A DNA stretch of 64,000 bases. Source: Acetivibrio sp964564015 (GTDB taxonomy: Bacteria; Bacillota; Clostridia; Acetivibrionales; Acetivibrionaceae). Of this stretch, positions 1 to 8,164 are shown one piece after another. Within the stretch, counting starts at the first letter, position 1; the number at the start of each line of letters is the position of its first letter. Position numbers and translations under genes: made by a program. The notes below the pieces were generated by a model. It made no database searches, was not told the origin of the DNA, and saw only the letters and a list, made by a program, of their open reading frames with translations. Location: contig CAZLZR010000015.1 of assembly GCA_964564015.1 (NCBI GenBank), positions 22,123 to 86,122 on the forward strand. Direction: 5' to 3'.

Positions 1-438
1 AGCTGAGTATAAAGGATATAGAGCTGTTGCGCCATCCATTATCGGAATATCCGATTCAATTTTCAAAGTAGATTTTTCATCAAGCCTAACAGCTAATGTG
101 TTCTCTCCAAAGGGTCTGTATGCTCCTAAATTAACACCTTGTTCATTCACAACCGGTATACTTTTATGATAATTCATGGTAACTTCATACGATACAACAG
201 TAACTGTACAAATCAACAAAAATATACCAAATGCAATTAGAAGTTTCTTAAGCTTCGGGGCTATGCTTGCACCAACCATTACAAATACAATTAACGCCAG
301 TGTTACAATTTGGACAAAGGGTGAATAAAACTTGGCTCCAACTCCAAGAGATGCTGCAATCAGAGCTATAAACCCAATAAATAACAAACCTCCAATTAAA
401 ACCACAGCTATAAACAGTCTCATTCCAACATTCTTCAT
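1..438 (-). CDS. PstS-like substrate-binding protein, N-terminal part (runs off the window)
   Basis: Only the first 146 codons are inside the window. The ATG at 438 follows an AAAGGAGAA ribosome binding site. The protein begins with two hydrophobic helices (about residues 6-36 and 40-82), then an extracytoplasmic segment ending in DGATALYPLYSA at the window edge. That motif is typical of the phosphate/anion-binding start of PstS-type (PBP_like) solute-binding proteins, so it probably captures phosphate or a related anion outside the membrane. The double-helix N-terminus, instead of a lipobox, suggests a membrane-anchored variant. The downstream pst transporter genes, if any, lie beyond position 1. 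The family call rests on the short motif, so the exact substrate is uncertain. Confidence 0.6.
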   Translation of the reverse strand, partial: MKNVGMRLFIAVVLIGGLLFIGFIALIAASLGVGAKFYSPFVQIVTLALIVFVMVGASIAPKLKKLLIAFGIFLLICTVTVVSYEVTMNYHKSIPVVNEQGVNLGAYRPFGENTLAVRLDEKSTLKIESDIPIMDGATALYPLYSA

Positions 439-459
439 TTTCGGTTCTCCTTTATACTG

Positions 460-555
460 TTATTTTACAGCTCCTTGATCTTCGAGAATTACAGATTCAT
501 TTGAGGCCTTCTCATCCGGCATAGCACAGGATGTCATTACTAAAAGATAAAGCAT
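460..555 (-). pseudogene. Possible truncated lipoprotein remnant (31 codons)
   Basis: A 31-codon frame upstream of the PstS-like gene reads a hydrophobic stretch followed by a lipobox-like MTSC, then an acidic tail ending in GAVK. The open frame continues upstream of the only ATG through basic residues (RKST) until a TAA, which looks like a lipoprotein signal peptide that has lost its start codon. No convincing ribosome binding site precedes the ATG. It may be the leftover front of a decayed small lipoprotein gene, or chance. Confidence 0.25.
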
Positions 556-748
556 AGTTGATTTTCTTAATAAAAAAGTTTACCTTAATAGAACTTTTGC
601 TTACTCGGTATAAAATACGATTTACAAAGATATAATCTATTATACCAGTATTTACCTCGTTTGATAATACATATTTCCAAAAGACTTTTTCCTGATGTAA
701 TCCTGCCATGATACCAGAATAAAGTTCAAGATGAAAAGCTATGATAAG

Positions 749-851
749 GTATGACTAAAATATAAATTCATACTTTGGATAACCAAAAAACTTGATTTGA
801 TAATGTTTTCAAAATATGAGAATAGGATGTTATTTTTTCGTTATCCCTAAG
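749..851 (-). repeat. Dispersed repeat family A, copy 1
   Basis: About 103 bp nearly identical, in reverse complement, to 56075-56182, and related to 31945-32051 and 36052-36157. The element has 14-bp inverted repeats (GGATAACGAAAAAA and its complement; one mismatch in this copy) around a conserved 40-bp core, followed by a second weak hairpin arm pair GTATGA/TCATAC. It lies in the non-coding stretch 710-1000, in which no gene was seen. Confidence 0.85.
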
Positions 852-1000
852 TAACATAATTAAATTTGGAATTAAGCAAACCTCCAAATAAAATATGGTT
901 TGACTTCAAAGTAACGCAGCGTTACATTAATGTCAAACCATATCAGGTACGATATTTTCCACTAGCAAACTAAACCATCAATAGGATTTTGACTTTTTGG

Positions 1001-1411
1001 TTAGTCTCTATTTACCGGAGAAAAAACAATTTCAATTTCTCCTTTTTCATAAATCCCGCCCTCTTTATCTTCCTTAATATTCAGGTTTGGTAACACTTTC
1101 ACTCTGGAGTAAAGCGCCATCTTTCCTTTCTCACCTTTATCAATCATAAATCCCTTTCTATTTGAAAGCCTTTTCTTTAAATCATCTACATCAATAACTT
1201 CGGTTATATCTTTATGAGCTCCCATTTTCTGTTCAAGTTCAATTAAAAACGGTAGCTTTACTCTTAAATTTTCTATACACATCACAGCCGAACTTTTACC
1301 CAACTCTGTGCCACTTTTAGCAGCAACTTCAGATATATAATCAACAGCACTTTGAATTTCGTTATGTATTGCCAGAATCATCTCTGTAAGATGAGAATCA
1401 TTGCCAGCCAT
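1001..1411 (-). CDS. Unknown protein, third member of the paralogous cassette
   Basis: 136 residues from the ATG at 1411, which is preceded by GGGGGAG; an upstream in-frame start at 1441 would overlap the previous gene and lacks a site. The N-terminus is helical (LTEMILAIHNEIQSAVDYI), followed by a strand-like segment with VKLPF and a C-terminal strand GEIEIVF. The order, N-terminal helix pair then terminal beta strand of pattern E-I-x-F, matches the two larger proteins encoded just upstream, although sequence identity is low. The layout resembles DUF2589 proteins as I remember them. There is no signal peptide or membrane segment. It starts 19 bases after the stop of the preceding gene, so it is probably co-transcribed. 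Function unknown. Confidence 0.75.
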   Translation of the reverse strand: MAGNDSHLTEMILAIHNEIQSAVDYISEVAAKSGTELGKSSAVMCIENLRVKLPFLIELEQKMGAHKDITEVIDVDDLKKRLSNRKGFMIDKGEKGKMALYSRVKVLPNLNIKEDKEGGIYEKGEIEIVFSPVNRD

Positions 1412-1430
1412 AAATTTATTCTCCCCCTTG

Positions 1431-2120
1431 CTATAAAACAATAGTTTTAAAGTTTATTTCAACCTCACTTGTTATATCGGTTTTAATGGTCAAATACTCT
1501 GGTCCTCTGACATTAACAGGTCTTACAACCAGCTTCCCGCCTATAAAGTCATTTTTTGACCCCAATAATTTAGAACTGCTCTTTGAGGTCTCCTTTTGTT
1601 CTTCAATCCTCATAGTAAGTTTGGCAGAAACCTTTCCATTATCAACCAAGACTCTTGGTATTCCTCTAGAAACAAGATACCTAAGTCCTTCCTGCTTTAA
1701 CGAGGCAAGCCTCCTTAAGACGGCTCTACTTATATTTTTATATCCTTTTTCCGTTATCTCATAGCCATTTATATTCTCGATATAATCCCCTTTTATCATA
1801 TCATACCCACATATTTCTCTAACACGGGGCATCTCTGAATTATTTTCACCAGCAGGTACATAAGGCATACCAATCTCAACCGAACTCTTTCCATCTATAA
1901 TGCCAGGATCAGTAAAAAGCCTGGCCAATTCTGATTTAACTTCATCATCTGAAATATATGCTTTAGAAAACTCTTCAAGCGACATTGCTACCGCAATGTT
2001 CAACTCCTGAATCTTCTCTTCCTGCTGGATTTGGCTGGTTATAACGGCATTGAGAGTTTCAGTGATCAGAAGAGTAGTGAAATCTGAAAATCCTACTTCT
2101 TCCAGACGTGTATTACCCAT
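1431..2120 (-). CDS. Unknown protein, second member of the paralogous cassette
   Basis: 229 residues, ATG at 2120 with a GGAGGTGG site. Its N-terminus (EVGFSDFTTLLITETLNAV) clearly matches that of the upstream gene product (EIGYPEFTTKLVSDTFDAI). A second shared block lies at about residues 130-170: GLRYLVSRGIPRVLVDNGKV here against LKEMVKLGILRLVVEHGVIE there. Both end in a strand like VEINFKT. The pair therefore arose by duplication. A middle segment (about 65-125) differs. No signal peptide, membrane helix or catalytic motif was recognised. The N-terminal helical hairpin plus C-terminal beta region recalls DUF2589. A perfect hairpin separates it from the gene upstream and may reduce its expression. 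Function unknown. Confidence 0.8.
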   Translation of the reverse strand: MGNTRLEEVGFSDFTTLLITETLNAVITSQIQQEEKIQELNIAVAMSLEEFSKAYISDDEVKSELARLFTDPGIIDGKSSVEIGMPYVPAGENNSEMPRVREICGYDMIKGDYIENINGYEITEKGYKNISRAVLRRLASLKQEGLRYLVSRGIPRVLVDNGKVSAKLTMRIEEQKETSKSSSKLLGSKNDFIGGKLVVRPVNVRGPEYLTIKTDITSEVEINFKTIVL

Positions 2121-2150
2121 AATAAAGTTCCACCTCCCTATGCTATTTTT

Positions 2151-2185
2151 GTTAAAAAGTTTGCCTTAAAGGCAAACTTTTTAAC
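2151..2185 (-). terminator. Perfect 15-bp hairpin between cassette genes
   Basis: GTTAAAAAGTTTGCC, a five-base loop and its exact complement, ending in a T-rich tract on the minus strand. It lies between the stop at 2230 and the start at 2120 of two same-strand paralogues. It probably acts as a partial terminator or a 3' stabiliser, so the first gene would be expressed more than the next two. Confidence 0.75.
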
Positions 2186-2229
2186 AAAATCAAACTTTTT
2201 TATTTAATTTAATATACTGTAAAACCGTA

Positions 2230-3021
2230 TTATGCGTTAAGCGGTAGATAATCAGTTTTAAAATCTATCTGAACACGGCCATAAATCTGTACTTGACTTC
2301 CTGAAATATCTCTGTTGGACTCATTTGTAGTAGATATATTGATACTACTATAAGAAGTTGAAGCTGATGCTTTAACCCATGGACTAAGAAATGATCCGGT
2401 TTTAGCTTTTGCCCTGAAATTAAAATCACTTCTGTTATAATTTGAGGTATTCTTATTATAAAAGGTAGATCCATATGTATTGAAGGTAAGTCTTGTTTCA
2501 ATAACCCCATGCTCTACTACAAGACGAAGTATTCCTAATTTAACCATCTCTTTTAATAATGAATACTTATCCGCTGCTATACGTTTAGCAACAACATCTA
2601 AAATTACATCATATTTATTTCTAATTACATCACCATCACTAACCACATTTCCCTGTACTTCGTTTCCATTTTCGTCCGTTATTGCGACAGCATTGTTCAA
2701 AGCATCTGCCTGCGAAGCATCAAGAGTTGCAGTGCTGTCATTTGCCACAATTGTCCCTGTGTCACTCTCTTTGTCAGGTAAAACCTTAGCCAGAAACTGC
2801 AGTATAAGGTCTCCACCTATATCATCCTTGGTGTCATTAATAAAAGTACTTAGCGACTTGGAAACCTGATTCAGAAGGTCAATGTAGGCTTCAGTCTGTC
2901 TGATATTGGCTGACACAATAGCATCAAATGTATCACTGACCAGCTTTGTGGTAAACTCCGGATACCCAATCTCTCCCAACCTGGTAGCCTCTGTTACAGC
3001 AGCTTGCGTTCCATTTGCCAT
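2230..3021 (-). CDS. Unknown protein, first member of the paralogous cassette
   Basis: 263 residues, ATG at 3021 behind AAAAGGAGGAG, the strongest ribosome site of the three. Residues about 14-62 form the helical block shared with the next gene (FTTKLVSDTFDAIVSANIRQ). A variable, Asp/Asn-rich middle (about 85-130) is followed by the second shared block at about 150-180 and a Ser/Thr/Asn-rich beta region ending in GRVQIDFKTDYLPLNA. There is no signal peptide or transmembrane helix, so it is cytoplasmic or exported by a specialised route. The strong site and the downstream hairpin suggest this is the most abundant product, as for a structural subunit; that is inference. Family assignment (DUF2589-like) is tentative. 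Confidence 0.8.
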   Translation of the reverse strand: MANGTQAAVTEATRLGEIGYPEFTTKLVSDTFDAIVSANIRQTEAYIDLLNQVSKSLSTFINDTKDDIGGDLILQFLAKVLPDKESDTGTIVANDSTATLDASQADALNNAVAITDENGNEVQGNVVSDGDVIRNKYDVILDVVAKRIAADKYSLLKEMVKLGILRLVVEHGVIETRLTFNTYGSTFYNKNTSNYNRSDFNFRAKAKTGSFLSPWVKASASTSYSSINISTTNESNRDISGSQVQIYGRVQIDFKTDYLPLNA

Positions 3022-3198
3022 AATAAACTCCTCCTTTTTAAATTATTTCCAAAGACTTTTACAACTCTTCCAAAATTGACATATACTACATATTTCCAAT
3101 ACAATTATATACCTTTATCATTTTTATTACAAACATTTTCTTCATGATTTTACAATAAATTAATACGAAACTTAACTAAAACATATTAATTCATGTAC

Positions 3199-3483
3199 TT
3201 ACCTCCCCGGAAGTAATTTGCAGGGTCTCCATCGTGATAAATCAACAATTCTTTTGCCCTTTTCACCAAGTTTTTCTGCTTTTATTAATCCGTTCCCATT
3301 GTGAAGGGACAGTAGATACCCATTCATAGTACGAAGTGATACCAGTACCTTAAAAAACATATTTAGCAATTTCACCTGTGATAAAAACTTAGAAAGAAGC
3401 GGAAACACTTTCGCGTCCCCACTTCTTTCTATAATTTTCTGTCCTATTATAAGGTATTCCGATTTTAATTTAAACCTGGTCAA
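3199..3483 (-). pseudogene. Doubtful 94-codon frame downstream of GH9, possibly a decayed domain
   Basis: The frame starts at a TTG without a good ribosome site, 10 bases after the GH9 stop. Its first half looks non-native. The last third reads VSLRTMNGYLLSLHNGNG, a pattern that resembles a fascin-like beta-trefoil repeat (VxLRxxNGxYL). It could be the remnant of a domain once attached to, or following, the GH9 enzyme, or chance. No complete domain is present. Confidence 0.2.
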
Positions 3484-3492
3484 CTCCAGCTA

Positions 3493-5805
3493 CTACCAAA
3501 GATTGATACATCCTTTCTGATTATCTGCCTTTTCATCCAAGAAAGCTGTAATCCATGAAAGTGGAGAATTCCAATTTATAGCCACCTCATTTGTTGAATA
3601 TGATTGTATATGATCAACATAGCACCTTTGGCCAGGTTTTCCAGTTAACCCCGCTGCCTGAGCCCAGCCATCCTGGACGAACTGATTAGCACCTCCTGAT
3701 AGAACGCCATCAGGCGGAGTTGGAAGATCTTCAAACATCGAATTTGCAAAGAACCTGTGACTAGGATTTTGCATTGCTTTTTCTCCATAACCGCTAATAT
3801 AACTTTGAGCTAAAGCATTTTTTCCTAGAATATAATCCATAGATTCAATAACACCATCTAAAAACTTCTTATCTTGTGTAAAATCATAGGCATACGCCAT
3901 TAACATGGCATTATTCAAAACATCCGAGTTTGAACCCCAACGGTATTCAGTCAAAGGAACAAGAGAGCCGGTGTCATTCAAAATATTCAGCCATTTATCT
4001 GCAAAATCAATAATATTGCTTTTTACAGTTTTCAAATCTTTCTTTGGAAGTTTATTTGGCACTATTGAAAGGGATAGCGTACCAAGGCCTGCTACATCAC
4101 TCCATTGGTAACTATATGTAGTTTGACCCGGTTCTAGATCGAACAGCTTTAAATAGAATACACTTTTCTTCATAAAATCCAGATATTCACTCTTACCTGT
4201 TGTTATAAACAATTCACAAGCTGCAAAGTAAAATTCATCTGTATTACTTCCATCCCCATAGGGATAATAAATGTATTCCTTTGGATTTTCAATTGCAGCC
4301 TTCCATGCTTTTTCAGCAGCTGCCAGACACTTTTCTGAATATTTCTTGTCATAATTCTTCCAAAGTCTCGCACTCTGTGCAGTAACAGCCGCCACATCCA
4401 AAGTTGCTGCTGTACTCGGAGCAACAAATACTCTCTTTATCACATCTTCATGAGGTGGAGTTCCCAAACAGCTCCAATCCTCATCCCATACTTCATGAAC
4501 GACCATTCCTGCTTTAGGATTGCCATCCTTCACCTGCATTTTCATAAGCATTTCTACTTCCCATCTTGTCTCATCCAAAATATCAGGTATTTTGTTATTA
4601 TTTTCAGGTATATTCATTTTACCGTCTGACAGAGCCTTACTATCACTGCCCTTTATGTATTTCGTTCTTTCGTATTCATTTTGCAAAGTCCATACGGAAA
4701 TTCCTGCATTGACTGCATTTTTTCCGTGATCACCAGCATCATACCAGCCTCCCTCTGAGTAAATTGCATAGCTTACGCTGTTATCGGCAGATACTGCCAC
4801 CTCGTTAACATGGCCTGCCGGCCTTGTTAAATCTTCTCTTCCTGCATAAGGCATTGTAATATCTATACCGCTCCTTGCATGATAAAAGTAAGATAATGCA
4901 TCATATTTTAACTTATCGTAAATTTGGTTATTGATGTCAAATGGAAAACTTTCTGTAGCTCCATCAACACACAGCGTATAGTTTTTTCCTTTCTTCGTGT
5001 AACTTGAAAAATCTATTCTATGTATATTATCTCCAGATGCTTCATCAAACCCATAAACTTCTGTCTTCCCGCTTTTAACAACCTTTCCTTTTGAGTCCTT
5101 TAAGTACCACTTCACCGGAGTACTAGAATTGCAAACTACTATAGCCTTTTTAGGTCCATTCTCAAAATAGCCTAACTGGTTCACTTTTACATCTGGAATT
5201 TCTACAACTTCCGGTTCAGGAGTTACAACTTTCTGATATTGATCATCCCACAATGAAAAATCATCAAATGCAATCTTGTATGGGGCATTAGCTGCGTACT
5301 CTCCGCCCAGCCATATCTTAAATGAAGTCTTTCTGTCCGATTCATATGTCATAGTAAAAGAGCCTTCAAACGAAAGTTGTTCATTGGCCTTGAGTTCAAT
5401 TACCGGACTATCGATCCAATAATTTGTATACGGAAGTTCACCTTTCGTAAGCCTCGGATTTATCTTACAATCTTGGGTCGCCCTCACTTTAAACTTTACC
5501 GTGTACGTATGCCCCTTTACAATATTTACAGGTCTTTGAAAAAGAATTAGGCTGGACGGTTCGTACCCCCCATCCTTAATATCCAAAACCAACTCACCGT
5601 TCTCAACGCCTATGCCAGTTGTACCAACAGGATTTTCTTCAATAAACCAGGGTAAACATTCGCCATTTGAGAAGCTGTTATTATCCAACATCTCATCTGC
5701 ATAAACTGTAAGAGAACCCAAGGAATGTGGAATAAAACTAACTCCTAACATTGCTGCCCCAACTAACACTGATACAATTTGTTTCTTAAATAACATACTT
5801 TTCAC
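3493..5805 (-). CDS. Secreted GH9 cellulase, CBM4_9-like/Ig/GH9, no dockerin
   Basis: 770 residues with a signal peptide (about 1-36, ending VYA|DE). Domains in order: a carbohydrate-binding-like beta-sandwich (about 40-190), an Ig-like CelD_N domain (about 205-290, starting VNQLGYF) and a GH9 catalytic domain (about 297-757). The catalytic Asp pair is in DAGDH at 356-360 and the acid Glu is E740 in STNEVAINW; NPSHRFF supplies the conserved His. It hydrolyses beta-1,4-glucan outside the cell. The order is that of C. thermocellum CelK/CbhA, but this protein ends 13 residues after the catalytic core (ADNQKGCINLW) with no dockerin, so it should be free rather than cellulosomal. The ATG at 5805 has an AGGGGTG site. 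Sugar specificity is not certain from sequence. Confidence 0.92.
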   Translation of the reverse strand: MKSMLFKKQIVSVLVGAAMLGVSFIPHSLGSLTVYADEMLDNNSFSNGECLPWFIEENPVGTTGIGVENGELVLDIKDGGYEPSSLILFQRPVNIVKGHTYTVKFKVRATQDCKINPRLTKGELPYTNYWIDSPVIELKANEQLSFEGSFTMTYESDRKTSFKIWLGGEYAANAPYKIAFDDFSLWDDQYQKVVTPEPEVVEIPDVKVNQLGYFENGPKKAIVVCNSSTPVKWYLKDSKGKVVKSGKTEVYGFDEASGDNIHRIDFSSYTKKGKNYTLCVDGATESFPFDINNQIYDKLKYDALSYFYHARSGIDITMPYAGREDLTRPAGHVNEVAVSADNSVSYAIYSEGGWYDAGDHGKNAVNAGISVWTLQNEYERTKYIKGSDSKALSDGKMNIPENNNKIPDILDETRWEVEMLMKMQVKDGNPKAGMVVHEVWDEDWSCLGTPPHEDVIKRVFVAPSTAATLDVAAVTAQSARLWKNYDKKYSEKCLAAAEKAWKAAIENPKEYIYYPYGDGSNTDEFYFAACELFITTGKSEYLDFMKKSVFYLKLFDLEPGQTTYSYQWSDVAGLGTLSLSIVPNKLPKKDLKTVKSNIIDFADKWLNILNDTGSLVPLTEYRWGSNSDVLNNAMLMAYAYDFTQDKKFLDGVIESMDYILGKNALAQSYISGYGEKAMQNPSHRFFANSMFEDLPTPPDGVLSGGANQFVQDGWAQAAGLTGKPGQRCYVDHIQSYSTNEVAINWNSPLSWITAFLDEKADNQKGCINLW

Positions 5806-6000
5806 CCCTACTTTCTAAAGTTTGTTCAGTTTTTCAAATAGAATTACATTAATGAATTACTGTCTAATACTTGGATGGTCACGAATTCTACACAAAAATT
5901 GCGTATAAATTGCCCAATCCTGTAGTGCTGCACAAAAATTGTTAAGAATTTAACATTTCTTACACCTACTATGCTGTTTAGTAATATGGCAAGTTACTTC
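5806..6000. other. Upstream region of the GH9 gene
   Basis: Presumed promoter region of the GH9 gene on the minus strand. An 11-base string CAATTTTTGTG occurs twice on the minus strand (near 5890 and 5935), possibly an operator pair. No clear -35/-10 pair or SigI-type promoter was picked out. Confidence 0.3.
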
Positions 6001-6088
6001 AAAGATTTTAAGAAGATTTTAGAAGATTTAAAAGAATTAAGAAGATTTAAAAGAACTAAAAGAATTAAGAAGATTTAAGAAAAGAATA
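6001..6088. repeat. AAGATTTAA-type purine-rich degenerate repeat tract
   Basis: Irregular iterations of AGAAGATTT(A)AA and AAGAATTAAG over about 88 bp upstream of the GH9 gene. It is purine-rich on the plus strand, without an open frame. The following 180 bases up to 6270 show nothing recognisable. Confidence 0.7.
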
Positions 6089-6273
6089 CTTTTAATATCA
6101 GAAAATCCTTTATCCCACTCCCCCTTCATAGCTTTTTAACAATAGGCATCACATATTTACCTTTTAAACCTGAAATAAGCTTTATACATGAGACACCTAA
6201 TAATTTGTTGTTTTGCAATTTCTGTAACCCGTATATTTGTTTACATTATACAGAAAATAAAATCACATTAACA

Positions 6274-6331
6274 GATGCACTTTGTAAGAATCTGATATGC
6301 ACTTTGTAAGAAACTGATATGCACTTTGTCA
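6274..6331. repeat. Tandem repeat, unit about 22 bp, 2.7 copies
   Basis: Three consecutive copies of GAT(AT)GCACTTTGT; the first two continue AAGAA(A/T)CT and the third diverges. The array abuts the end of the hypE remnant. Confidence 0.8.
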
Positions 6332-6610
6332 CATATTTGCTTGATATTTAATGCTATTGAAAATCCTAATGATATGGGTACTGAAAGCAATATTTTCAGC
6401 AACAAAGCAAACCAGATTACCCTCATTACCCAAATAGAGAGGATCAAGCCCAAGAATGCCACAAAAGCGTTGAACTTCAAGGTTCACAGGTATATTTACT
6501 TTCGGCAAATCCATAGTAGTATCAGAGCCATCAACAATTTCGTTCAACTTTTGTGAAAAAGCAGGTAATGACGAAAATTCACAGTGTGCTGCTCCTGAAA
6601 ATCCGCTCAT
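6329..6610 (-). pseudogene. hypE: Fragment of hydrogenase maturation protein HypE
   Basis: The 93-codon frame contains LNEIVDGSD, VPV-like NIPVNLEVQ and then CGILGLDPLYLGNEGNLV, which matches the conserved HypE segment (CELLGLDPLYxANEGKLV) of the AIRS-type carbamoyl-dehydratase used in NiFe-hydrogenase maturation. Only this central part, about a quarter of a roughly 330-residue HypE, is present; the ATP-binding N-terminus and the C-terminal PRIxC tail are absent and no other hyp gene is nearby. It is a remnant rather than a functional gene. Confidence 0.6.
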
Positions 6611-6649
6611 ATTTGAAATCTGAACTTATAGTCAAGCCTAATGGCTGGA

Positions 6650-7150
6650 TTAACTGTTCTTGTAAGTTCTGATATAATGTCCTTCCTGAACTGCAGCGAA
6701 GGTAGCTATTACGCAAACAAGAATAGCAGCATAATTTATGTCAATAAAACTGATGGTCAACGGAAGTATAAACAGAAGCAGGCCAGTCACCTTATTTGTA
6801 ATAGTGTGCAGCAGAACAAGTTGATGCTGACACGCATACCCTGATACGATATTGATAACCTTTACCAAGGCTACTACCGCAATCCATATCCACAACCACA
6901 GTTTAATTCCCATGACAGGCAGGATCCTTATAAGGCATACTGAAAAAAATACAATATCGGCAATGCTGTCCAATTTTGCTCCGAACGCACTTTCTGTATG
7001 AGTCTTTCTTGCAATGAAGCCATCGATCATATCGGTAATACCACAAAAAATGTAGATGACATTAAACGTCATGGTAAATGGCTTAAAACATAAAAGTATA
7101 ATAGCGAGGATAATTCTGCTTATTGTTATGGTATTGGCTACATATTTCAT
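6650..7150 (-). CDS. CDP-alcohol phosphatidyltransferase family protein
   Basis: 166-residue integral membrane protein carrying the complete family signature: DMIDGFIAR, then G-x3-D-x3-D in GAKLDSIAD. The family joins a CDP-alcohol and a second alcohol, as in phosphatidylglycerophosphate synthase PgsA; the acceptor cannot be told from the sequence. About five hydrophobic helices are visible. The ATG at 7150 overlaps the upstream acetyltransferase stop (ATGA) with AGAGG before it, so the two are translationally coupled; an in-frame GTG lies at 7156. It could be a second PgsA-like enzyme in addition to a housekeeping copy elsewhere. Confidence 0.8.
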   Translation of the reverse strand: MKYVANTITISRIILAIILLCFKPFTMTFNVIYIFCGITDMIDGFIARKTHTESAFGAKLDSIADIVFFSVCLIRILPVMGIKLWLWIWIAVVALVKVINIVSGYACQHQLVLLHTITNKVTGLLLFILPLTISFIDINYAAILVCVIATFAAVQEGHYIRTYKNS

Positions 7151-7680
7151 TGCCACTTACCTCTTGGCAAACAAGTAATATGTTCTGTCCTGACATCTCC
7201 CATCAACGGCCAAGGAATATCCCTATTTGTGTGATGATATACAAATCCGCACTTTTCCTGTACACGTTTTGATTTGTTATTGCCTTCAAAATATCCGCAC
7301 CACAACTTTTCAAGATGTAAAGTTTCAAAGGCATAACGGATTATCTCCCTTACCGCCTCCGGAATGAGGCCCTGTCCCCAGAACGGCACTCCTATCCAAT
7401 ATCCTATCTCGCCCTCTGTATCAGGAATATCAATATTGCTGGCTTTCCCAATCATCAAACCGATACTACCAACGGCATGACCTTCGCTCTTAAGTACTAC
7501 AGCATATGTTTCAGGTGCCGATAGTACTTTTTTTATTATTTCGAGACTATTTTCAACGCTGGTATGCACTGGCCATCCGGCGATAGGACCAACCTGTGGA
7601 TCACTTGCATATCTATATAAGTCCTCTTTATCCGATTCTTCCCAAGGACGCAGTATTAATCTTTCTGTCTCTAATATCAT
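7147..7680 (-). CDS. GNAT N-acetyltransferase, RimJ/RimL type
   Basis: 177 residues. The start MILETERLILRPW, the central EIGYWIGVPFWGQGLIPEA (acetyl-CoA loop of the RimJ/RimL class) and the C-terminal NxxSxRVxEKCGF are hallmarks of acetyltransferases that modify N-terminal or small-molecule amines. The ATG at 7680 follows GGGAGGG. It overlaps the lipid synthase downstream by four bases. The substrate is unknown; coupling to a phosphatidyltransferase could mean a lipid-linked or resistance role, which is inference only. Confidence 0.85.
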   Translation of the reverse strand: MILETERLILRPWEESDKEDLYRYASDPQVGPIAGWPVHTSVENSLEIIKKVLSAPETYAVVLKSEGHAVGSIGLMIGKASNIDIPDTEGEIGYWIGVPFWGQGLIPEAVREIIRYAFETLHLEKLWCGYFEGNNKSKRVQEKCGFVYHHTNRDIPWPLMGDVRTEHITCLPRGKWQ

Positions 7681-7909
7681 AAAATCCCTCCCAATACCGA
7701 TGGCATCTGCACTTTTAATAGTAAGTCAATCAAAATAAAAATTCATCTTTATCAATGGTATTTATTTTGTCAAAATATCAACAGTTGTGGTTAAAAGTCT
7801 TTAAAACAAATGTTAAATTTATATCACTTTTACATATATAAATTTAACATAGAGGCTTACAAATGTTAAGCAATATTTAATTGACCAAAAATAAAATTAT
7901 TCTTCTTTT

Positions 7910-7940
7910 TAAGAAAAAAAGAACATCCAAATAGATGTTC
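7910..7940 (-). terminator. Intrinsic terminator-like hairpin
   Basis: On the minus strand GAACATC, six-base loop, GATGTTC, then a run of T. It lies in the 484-base non-coding stretch 7681-8164, about 140 bases beyond another terminator, so it may end a short transcript of its own. Nothing else was recognised in that stretch. Confidence 0.6.
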
Positions 7941-8080
7941 AATCCTCAATATGATGTTTTCTTTGTAAAGAATTATTGACCGGAATTCGTAAATGACTAC
8001 TTGACATTCACACCACAATGATATCCAAATATCAAACGCGTGGACATATGTTAATCTATTACATTATATGATAATATAAA

Positions 8081-8103
8081 ACCCTCACATAAAAAGTGAG
8101 GGT
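8081..8103 (-). terminator. Terminator of the hemerythrin-cheX operon
   Basis: ACCCTCAC, loop of seven, GTGAGGGT, followed on the minus strand by TTTTATATT. It lies about 60 bases past the stop at 8165. Confidence 0.75.
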
Positions 8104-8164
8104 TGCCGATAAGTCGCCAGACTCATCATACCTGTTACACTAAAGAATATTCACCCCCTAGAAA

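Noticed and set aside
512..709. 65-codon frame on the minus strand
   Set aside because: No ribosome site, low complexity and partial overlap with the lipoprotein remnant; no family pattern.
3073..3102. TTGACA-N18-TACAAT on the plus strand
   Set aside because: It points away from the cassette into its antisense strand with no gene to serve; expected by chance in AT-rich DNA.
8104..8164. Riboswitch-like segment after cheX
   Set aside because: It was compared from memory with c-di-GMP, ZTP, cobalamin, glycine and guanidine classes and matched none; only a terminator hairpin is clear.
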